The notes under the pieces are model-generated. The model was not told the DNA's origin, did no database searches, and was given only the letters and a program-made list of their open reading frames with translations. From positions 1 through 43,147 of the forward strand of contig JAWQRO010000321.1 of the NCBI GenBank assembly GCA_033557835.1: a stretch of DNA of 43,147 nucleotides, written 5' to 3'. Below are positions 35,041-43,147 of the stretch, one piece after another; the first letter of the stretch is position 1; each line of letters starts with the position of its first letter. The position numbers and the translations under genes were made by a program. This DNA comes from Helochares maculicollis (taxonomy: Eukaryota; Arthropoda; Insecta; Coleoptera; Hydrophilidae).

Positions 35041-36790
35041 TGTAACTTTGAAGACATGTGTGCACTATTTTCATAGAATGTGAATGCAATTCTATATAAA
35101 CAAAAGAAATAGAAAATGTCGAGGGTAGAAACGAATGATTCAACATGTGTGTACATTGGAATGTACATATTTACTTTTCTCGAACAATTTATTCTAGAAA
35201 GAATGGAAAACGAGAAATTTCGATCATGAAATTCCATTTTTACTTTTTAAAAATATTATTTTATAGTTTTATAGAAACTAAATTAAGTAAATGAAAACTT
35301 TTGTTCTGCACAAAAGTATATTTTTAATTAACTGAATTGAATTTGGTATTAATATCCTTAAGCTCTTCTAAATAATGATTTCGAAAACTTGCTTTAAATA
35401 TATTTTATATTGTGTAGTCCATATTTCGATACAAAGAATATCGAAGTATATCAATTTTTAAATAACGTCGATTTTATTTAGCGCTACTACAGTTAATAAG
35501 GACTGTCCGAGATGAAATATATGAGATAAAGAATAAAGCAAAGAAACCGTCAGTTTTCTTAATCTTTTTCATTGCACTTGAAATATAAGTGATAAATTAT
35601 ATTCATATAAAATTGACAGGCTTTATTGTTCCCTCAGAATTATATATGCTGAGGTTTCGGCAACAATTTTGCTTACTTTTTCCATTTGTAGTGTTAGCGC
35701 GTTGCTTTATTAAAATTACTATTTAACTATTTCTTCATTACATCTCAAGAATTTTTTAATCAAAAAATAGCAAAAGATCTTCGTATTAGGCGTTGTGGCT
35801 ATAAATTTTGCATATTACTGTAAATTGATAATTTTCACCATATATCTTTTAATTACTTGGCATTGATTTGTTGTGTGTACAGATGGTTTAGGCATTGAGA
35901 TTTTGGAAACTTTTTGTACCAAAAAATGTGTTTTCTTTCTACTGTCTTCTGTACCTTCGCAAATATAGCTTGTAATTTATTAAATTGTCTTTTTCTCCAC
36001 TTCTTGATTTTAGTGCAGTTGTCAAAAAAGTTAAGAATTTTCTTAATACTTTTTCAATAATACTTGAGGAAAAATGGAGTATCTAGCAAATTACTTGTTC
36101 TTCTAGCAAAAACATATTTGTGACTGAGTTTGTAGTATCAACCTATGGTACGTTTTTCTTAAAGTGCAAATGTTATACGAGGCAGTTATTTTTGCACTGA
36201 TTTTAATTTGAAATTTAATATTCAATTATATGTTGCAATATTTTTAAACAATGTTTCTATTTTAAATCTAAGTGTGTCTCTGCTCAAAATTTTCGTAATT
36301 GTACATATATACCATAGATGTATAAATTATAGTGAAATGTTATAATATCATGTTTTATAGTAATGTCGCTCAATGTTTTATCGGTGTTTATTTGTTAAAA
36401 GGAATATACAAGCGATACCAAAAAAAGCTTAGCAAATTTTTAGTTTAATAGCGTAATTTAATACCTCATATTGTACCCTACTGCTTTTTGTACTAGATAA
36501 AATCACAGAAAATGCTGCCAAAGTAAATTATTTATAATCGTATTTACATTTAGGTCGTTTGCTGATTTATACACAAATAAAAGATTTATTTATTAGCTAT
36601 GTATATTTATATAAACCAAAATGTTATTTGTCACTTATGCCATTGTTTCAATCTCTATGTCCACTTAAGTCGTGTAGGACGGATTTTGAAAGAATTATAA
36701 GTGTAATTTCTTCTCCTTTCTTGATCAATGCAATTCTCAGCTTCTGATAAGTGTAGACTTTAGGAGTTATGTGAATTGTTAATCCGATAT
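35041..36790. other. noncoding stretch
   Basis: A+T-rich sequence with no supportable feature. Confidence 0.55.
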
Positions 36791-36820
36791 ATGTTGGTAA
36801 TGAAAAGTTTCGTAGGAACA

Positions 36821-37029
36821 GAACGTAGCTGAAGATTATAAAAATCTATTAAAAGTCGTTCTGCTTACTTGTAGTTCGTTCTTTCGCTCGCTAAACTCTA
36901 TCAGATGAAGCATGCGTTAAGAACTTATCACGCTTAAACATTATTTTAATGAGTAATGAAATCATGACGCATTAACACCATGCGAGAGTTCAACTAGCAA
37001 GTCTCGAGTAAGCAAAGCTGTCTACGTTC
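36821..37029. repeat. imperfect foldback (inverted) repeat
   Basis: Four words occur in order on the left arm and, as reverse complements, in mirrored order on the right arm: GAACGTAG (36821 / 37029-37022), TGCTTACT (36862 / 37014-37007), AACTCT (36894 / 36990-36985) and ATGCGT (36912 / 36972-36967). Spacing of the inner pair is identical (18). The outer spacing differs because the left arm has about 26 extra bases. Weaker similarity may extend outward to about 36792 and 37062. The layout is that of a decayed foldback or MITE-like element. Confidence 0.55.
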
Positions 37030-37439
37030 TTGATGTGTTCTAAATTTCGTATTATATAACAAGTTTTAAGTCCAAAGATGAACTTATAACCTAAAACATT
37101 CTTCAAAATGCTGGTAATTACATCGTCTCCACGTTTCATTTTTCATTCTATGGTGAACTAAAAACATATTCAGTTTGTGTATAAATCAGTAAACATTAGA
37201 TGAGAAAATTAGAACACACTGATATAATAGTCGATGTATTGCAAAAAATAGTCTATGCAGGCGATGTGTTTGAAAGCACAAAAATGGTATGAAACTAGCC
37301 GTAGAACATTTGGCGCAAGAAGTACAAAAACTGATGTCTAAAAACTCAGTCAAAACAAAATACATGAAAATACGAAGAACCGAAATCATAACGGGATATA
37401 TCACCTGAAGACAAGAATCAGGTATTTAAGAAAATCACT

Positions 37440-38110
37440 TCGTCCAATTACTCGAGGTTTATAATAGGTAAGTGTGGAATACAGAAAAGAAAATACGTAA
37501 TTTTAGGGCTATGATTATTTGAATTAAATACCTCATAACTGAAAAACAAAAGAAAATCGAAATGAAAATTTAGAAACCTTTGATAAGGAGAGTTATTATG
37601 TATAGAATGGATATTAGAGCAAGCAGCAAAATAAATTAGAAATATATCAATGGCAATAATGGTGCTGAATAAGAACAAGAACAAGAAGTAATGTGGCCAA
37701 AAACTATTCAAGATTTAAATGGTCAACTTGACGGAGAAAATATCATAAGAAACATAAGTACAACAGGTTCAATGAGATGGCTTTATCATGAGGAGGGAAC
37801 CTATGGATAAAGAAATGTTAGTCAAGTGGAATACGATATAATCCAATGATAAGAAATGCCAGAAAGAGGTAGAGGCATGATATGAATATAAAGGAGATGA
37901 AGATAAGTGACAATAACGAAAAAGACTACAAAAAATAATCCTTATTTCTAAGATTTATAGCAAACTTTAATAACACAGAAACAAGAGGATTAATTCAGTG
38001 TTATAAGATGTTAGCCAAAGCCAAAAGAGATGGAATGCTTGAAGATGATAATGATGATAATAATATATAATAATAATATAAATAATAGACCAAATGTAAA
38101 TAACACTATG
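37440..38110 (+). other. A/G-rich (purine-skewed) tract
   Basis: The plus strand is dominated by A and G over about 650 bases, with short GAACAAGAACAAGAA-type and GATAATGATGATAAT-type simple repeats. Two minus-strand frames here (37711-37448 and 38241-38011) are Phe/Leu/Ile-rich only because of this base skew. Confidence 0.45.
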
Positions 38111-38271
38111 AATAATTTGATTGGAAGAACCTCCGTAAAACAGTATGCATTAAGGATTGAATAAATAAAATCTATAAATGCAAATCGAAATAAAAGTGGT
38201 ATACGGCATAAGCTTAGATTTTTGTTTAAAAACAATAGCACTTCCAGTACCCTGGTCGAGTCAAAATTTTG

Positions 38272-38278
38272 TATATAT

Positions 38279-38327
<49 letters not shown>
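38272..38327. repeat. (AT)n microsatellite
   Basis: An uninterrupted AT run of 47 bases at 38281-38327 is preceded by a short TATATAG start. Confidence 0.95.
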
Positions 38328-38330
<3 letters not shown>

Positions 38331-38874
38331 TTAAGTTAGAAAAAAATTGTACAAGTAAATAGGTAATTTTGAAAATCGTATTTGTCTTAAAAATTGAGTA
38401 CTAAATTTTATCTTCTAGCTCAAAATGCAAGGTGGTATGCCAAAATTGATTCAGATTACCGAAACATTCAAGAAATTTCCGTATATTAAAGCTAGCTTTT
38501 AGGTTCGTATTAACATTTGGGGTATCTGCGACTACTGGAAATACCTGCTTACTTGTAACTTGGTGCTTTAAACGTAAAACATTAAACATTACGTAGGTTA
38601 AGATTTAATATTGGACTCTACATTTGTAAACCATTTAGAAATTAATTTAAATTTTGTAAGTAAAAGAGTTGAAAAACATGTAAGTTTGATTTCTGTATTT
38701 ATATATAATATAAATGGAAATGAGTTTTTTAAAGACTTAAAATTTTTACTAAATGCAAGCTATCACTTATTGTACATTAAAAAGATGGCAGTACATTACT
38801 AATTCTAACAGTTGGTAAGCTGAAAATGTTAACGCAACTGCGTTTCAGTTAACAACAAATAAAAGATTAAACTT
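38328..38874. other. noncoding, start of the minus-strand intron
   Basis: If the exon at 38877 is real, this is the beginning of the intron that follows it. No further minus-strand exon could be recognised here. Confidence 0.45.
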
Positions 38875-38876
38875 AC

Positions 38877-38958
38877 CAATGTGTATCCTCCTTTTTTCTT
38901 CATTGTAACTCAGAGCCTGTGGCACTAAGCAAATAAAAAATAGCAAGCAGAGGCGCAT
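38877..38958 (-). CDS. signal-peptide first coding exon (secreted or membrane protein)
   Basis: On the minus strand ATG at 38958-38956 (A at -3) opens 27 codons and stops one base into a codon (phase 1) at a strong donor, TTG|GTAAGTTT, at 38877/38876. The peptide MRLCLLFFICLVPQALS then YNEEKRRIHI is a textbook secretory signal: an Arg near the start, a Leu/Phe/Ile/Cys core, and a likely cleavage after ALS, followed by a charged mature start. If the small leader intron at 39101-39023 is removed, an in-frame TGA lies upstream with no in-frame ATG before 38958, which supports this start. The mature start R-I-H-I-(G) recalls the first strand of receptor ligand-binding domains such as ionotropic glutamate receptors, but that is only a hint. 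The next exon is not identified. Confidence 0.5.
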
Positions 38959-39022
38959 TTTAATAATACTACTCCGTGCTATTGTTCCAGCAACTGGTTT
39001 TTCTTCGTAATTCCGCGAAAAT

Positions 39023-39101
39023 CTGTAAAATCGGAACATGCATTGTGAATGCAAATCTGCAAGCTTCCGACCATCAATGAAAAACAATAAAATATCATTA
39101 C
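39023..39101 (-). other. possible 79-base leader intron
   Basis: On the minus strand a CAG|GTAATG donor at 39102/39101 and a TTTTACAG acceptor ending at 39023 enclose 79 bases, a typical small insect intron length. Removing it would leave a 5' untranslated leader running into the 38958 start codon. Confidence 0.3.
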
Positions 39102-39479
39102 CTGAAAATCACTGGAGCTCAGCGGGGCGTATCTATCTACACCCCGATTTCCAATGTAAATATATTTTTCCATTGAGCAGAAAACATGGTCACATAGAGA
39201 AACACATTCACGTTTAGAAGTTTTAAATAGAAATTCGATAGATAGTGAGTATTTTTGTGATGTGGGAAAAGAGAAGTTGGTTCGGTCGGAGAAACAGCTT
39301 TCCTACAAGAAACAGCAGGAAATCGGAATATAGAAGGGTGAAAAACAAGTAACACGATTTTAAGAAGTTTCCTACGTCAAGAAAATGCTCGGCTTAGCAA
39401 ACTAAAGATGTTAACTGATTAGATCCGTTCGTTGTGCTCCAAGTTCCTACTACTTCTCGAATCGCCAAAAATATCTGGA

Positions 39480-40085
39480 CCGCAGTATGTGGCCGATTAG
39501 GGGGAGGGGAGGAGCTATTTCTGTATAGCCGTTCTGTTTATTTTGTAAAGAAAACAGAAGGAAATCTTTAATCAATTCGAACTCGCTTTTTTCGCGTTTT
39601 TTGCAATGAAGGAAGATTTACGGCCCAAATTCGAAAAAGGAAAACTTGCTCGGGAATTTCCTATTCGTTTTGACAGGAGAGATTTCCGTTATTACTCTCT
39701 CACCTGCAATATAAAATTCCGACATGATTAATTAGCTCTAATAAATCAATCTGCGAAAAAAGCGTAATTACTCTTTATACACGGGGAAAATTTATGGGAG
39801 TTACACAATCGTGTTTGTACATCTCTTTTGCAGGAGCGACTGGAAACACCTTCTCTTTCTTAATTAATTTATATTAAAATTTAGTTTGTTCGTTATATTT
39901 TTAGTGGGTTGATGTTTTCCGAATGCGCCCGTTTTTCCAGAACTGAAAGCGGGGTTCAGCTAAAGAGAACTCGGATTGTGTCGTGAAAAATTATTGGTTT
40001 TATCTGGACAAGTATGCGAGATAACGCCACGTTTTTTGAGAGCGAACCGGGAGGCTAAAGGGATGACCCGAAAAATTGGTCTCTA
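39480..40085. promoter_or_regulatory. less A+T-rich island upstream of the minus-strand exon
   Basis: G+C and CpG-containing words rise clearly here, including a G-rich run near 39500-39513. It lies 0.5-1.1 kb upstream of the minus-strand start codon, so it may be promoter, first-intron enhancer or leader sequence. No open frame of note is present. Confidence 0.35.
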
Positions 40086-40212
40086 TTACAACAAAAATGT
40101 TTGTTATGTTATTTTAAGCCTATGCTTCATCCAGCTCATTAATTCAAGTTAACGTACAAATAATTACACAGTAAGTGCATTTGAAGTTGTAACTAAATTA
40201 TTTAGCACTTAC

Positions 40213-40300
40213 CTTATTGGTAGTAGATTAAAGTTGTTTTCGTTAGTCGTAACATACACTGAACTGAGGAAAACGTTTGTGTGTTTGCATTTAATATATT
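40213..40300 (-). promoter_or_regulatory. candidate core promoter and first noncoding exon
   Basis: Read on the minus strand: a TATA-like TATATTAAA starts at 40298, an initiator TCAGTT has its A at 40265 (33 bases downstream), and a second TCAGTG has its A at 40260. A strong donor AAG|GTAAGTGC lies at 40213/40212. Together they would make a 5' untranslated exon of about 53 bases that could be spliced to the leader before 38958. Each element is short, so the combination is suggestive only. Confidence 0.3.
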
Positions 40301-40319
40301 TTAAAGCGTAGGTATATCG

Positions 40320-43147
40320 TTGAGTTTATAGGGCATAGATGAGGTAGAGAGTAGTTGTGTGCGCTGATAATATTTGGTTGCAAATAAACTGGGTGTGTTT
40401 GCGCTTGTGGAGGAAACCATAATGGTTTTGTCCTTAATTAAATTAAAATTGTTTATACATACTATCTCAGTATCTCAGAATTGATTAGTTGGAGCGTAGA
40501 GAATTCGTTTGCATTTTTGTTTCTATATGATCGTCTATACTTTTAGCGCTTTAATTGTCTTCTTGAATTAGTAATGAAATGAATGTTTCTGTATAGCTAA
40601 GAAGTTCAAAGCTGTGGCAATAATAGAGAAATTTTATTAACTGAATCTAATTTACCAGAAGGTTAATAATTTCTTTTAAGCTACCCTTACGATATTTGTC
40701 GGACTTTATGAGAAAGTCAAAAGCCGATCACCTCAGACTTTTGTGATTGAATTTGTCAAAGTTGATTTGATTGATTCCAGCCCATTATAGCGGAAAAATT
40801 TTTCATTGGCCATTTATATCAAGGAACGTATTGGCTTCCTTAAAAAACGATCTGGCGAAAGAGATTACATAACTTTCTAGAATTGTGCGCGTCCATCAAA
40901 ACATCAAGTTCGGTTTCTTAGGCCATTACAATACGTCTTCCGCATAAGCCGGCGAAATAATAATACTTTATATCTCAATATGAAGGCTTTATGGCGTACT
41001 TAAGGAATATACTGCGCTCCGGTATTGACTAAAATGAAATTATTTGCAGCCTCTCCACTCATAATACCTTACGTTCTGTTACTATAAATTACAAAGAGGA
41101 TTCTATTTTATTTAAAAAGAACAGGTTTCTTGGATGTCTAGTACAATTATAGCTGCCATTTATTTATATTATATATCTACACAAATATTACAAGAGTTTC
41201 AAGGGACAGAATTTAAGAAATTCCGTTTTTAAAAAACCTCCAAAAAGAGGTATTTTATAGACTCATATCTTAAAAACTTAAAATGATAGTTATGACAAAT
41301 AACTGTTCCACGTTCATAGTTACGTGAACAATAAATAAAAATATTTTTTTTAAATGTATTTCCAGGCTATAATGTAAAAATAACATATTAAATTTAATGG
41401 TTCGTTTTCCGATTTAGATTTTAAATTAATGATAGGTTTTGCTGCTTAAATTCACTACAAAAATGAGAAAAGTATAATTAATGGATGTCGCAGGCTTATG
41501 AACATTTTAATATAATCTGATCCAAACCTGGATAATTAATTGAAAATGAAATAGGATTTCACATTTAAGAGAGAGTTTGGTTTATAATAAACATCTGGTA
41601 CAGATTATAATCATTTAAGAATTGTAACATTTAAAATGTAATCATACATTAGCCAGTATTAGCAAATAATACAAGCGAATCTGCGGGACAGTATGTACCA
41701 AAATCAATGCAAGATTTAAATTGGCTGTCGATTTTGCAGTAAACTGTTGGAATTTAGAGTTTAGAGAGATTTTTAAGACTTTAAATGTTAGTCGATACAA
41801 CGAAACTTGTTGTTAAACAATATCAAAAGAATACTGAAAAAGTGGCGGCCGAAGAAAATTTTATACAACTTTTGATCAAAATAGTAAACTTGTATAGCAT
41901 TGTTCCCTTTTCCATTTCATCTCTTATTGTTAGTTTTATTGAATAATACTGGTGCTACTCAGTGAAATTTTGCTGATAGAAAATTCTTCACCAAGCAATA
42001 TTTCCTTTCCCTTACATTTTTATATGAACTATAAGTCTTTGTAATAATTATATAACTTCTTTCATTTTATTTTACATTTTTTACTACTGAGCATTGTTTG
42101 AATATCAAATGCGTCATTGGTTTTGAACTACCTCTAATTTAGAATCGGTGGAGCGCTAATTTTTTTGTTTTAAAAAGCAATTGTCTCATTCTTACTTTCT
42201 TTAATTTCTGCGATTCTTGTCCATAGATATTTGTATGATGTAACCACTATAATGAGTTATATATTGTTAAATTAGCATTAGCATTTTTGCTCTTTAATAC
42301 TGACAATAATTTTACGTTTTTCCCATTATTGTCTCCCCAGAATAATGTATAATATTAATAGCTTTTTTTATTAATACTTTTACAAATAAGAGATATTTGT
42401 TTGTTCGGGTATTTCAACGCCATCTTTATATAACCGCGGTTTCTTTTCAGATATTATGTTAATGTTGTAAAGTAAATCTCTTTTGGCAGTTTTGTGCTGC
42501 TGTTAATGTCAAACTTTACCAAAAACCTTTTCGAATTTTATAAAATATACACAGAGATTTTGCTTAACACCATATATACTTACCCCAGAATTTACTGTGG
42601 TCCAAGTTTAGTTATAACTACGTTGTGGAGCTTAAATGTTTGAAATGGTTTTTTAAGAATATCTTCAACATCACTTTTAATGGGTGACTAAATTTTTAGT
42701 CCTTTGTTATGAACATTTTTGACAATGATCAATTTCAGAAAAGTTGTAATTCTCAACGAAATGTACTTTTCTGAAAAGATATCTGAGCTTTAGATAATGT
42801 TAAATAAGTAAGCTTTAGCATTTCTATTGGAATTTTTCCGGTCCTAGACTTTTAAGAGATTTAGGTTATATTTTGACCGCAGTGATTGTAATTAATCACT
42901 ATCCTTTTAAAAATCTTTTAATATTCTACTGCATTGGTGCTACAGCTGAGTAGTTATTAACAGTAGCTGCTAGGTTCTTAAAGAAAATTTGTCTTTTGTT
43001 TAAGCATGATAACCTTAAAAATAAGTATATTCTCTCTTTATACTATGCATCTATGAGAATGAGATATATTCTATATTTGATGTAAGTAATGTCGAACTCA
43101 GGTGTTGCTTTGTGAAGTATGAACACAAAGGATAACAATTATTGCTT
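40320..43147. other. gene-free stretch to the window end
   Basis: A+T-rich sequence with no supportable exon, RNA gene or repeat. Slightly less A+T-rich patches occur at 40680-41060, without motifs I can name. Confidence 0.55.

Noticed and set aside
37448..38241. Two Phe/Leu/Ile-rich minus-strand frames that look like membrane proteins
   Set aside because: The hydrophobic character follows directly from the purine-skewed opposite strand. There are no starts, splice sites or motifs to support them.
40340..40362. TGAGGTAGAGAGTAGTTGTG, which shares the let-7 seed
   Set aside because: The rest differs from let-7 and no complementary arm lies within precursor distance on either side.

Overview
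The window looks like nuclear DNA from an animal with a very A+T-rich genome, most likely an insect and plausibly a fly. The signs are near-absent long open reading frames, TA/TG microsatellites, several decayed mariner transposons, and isolated exon-like segments bounded by GT/AG splice signals. There is no bacterial-style gene packing, no operon, and I see no CRISPR array, tRNA or rRNA gene. Species and chromosome cannot be told from the sequence.

Layout. Bases 1-905 open with a TA/TG microsatellite and are otherwise noncoding. Bases 909-2373 hold two dead copies of one mariner family (family A) joined as a large inverted repeat. About 6.8 kb of plain noncoding DNA follows. A nearly full-length but dead mariner of a second family (family B, close to the cecropia/Hsmar1-type group) lies at about 9521-10734 with both terminal inverted repeats. 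A third, internally deleted family A copy lies on the minus strand at about 11309-11830. A plus-strand exon at 13769-14020 has a 3' splice site, a leader, a start codon, a signal-peptide-like sequence and a GT donor. From 14.9 to 38.3 kb there is no convincing gene. That stretch has less A+T-rich islands that may be regulatory (22.2-24.5, 26.6-27.1, 30.1-30.7, 33.5-34.1, 34.6-35.0 kb), purine-skewed tracts, a foldback repeat near 36.8-37.1 kb and an (AT)n tract near 38.3 kb. A second signal-peptide exon lies on the minus strand at 38877-38958. Upstream of it are a possible small leader intron, a less A+T-rich island and a possible TATA/initiator core promoter near 40.3 kb. The last 2.8 kb is featureless.

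Reading it together. The best-supported interpretation is that the window catches the 5' ends of two genes for secreted or membrane proteins that point at each other (plus strand from 13.95 kb, minus strand from 38.96 kb). Each has a short first coding exon ending in phase 1, followed by large introns or intergenic DNA. The downstream exons that would identify the proteins are either outside the window or not recognisable, so no function is assigned. The clearly recognisable protein-coding material is mariner transposase, and every copy is inactivated. I found nothing that amounts to a new multi-gene system. The most unusual structures are the inverted pair of mariner 5' halves, the foldback repeat at 36.8-37.1 kb and the cluster of AAATTTAATT motifs near 23 kb.
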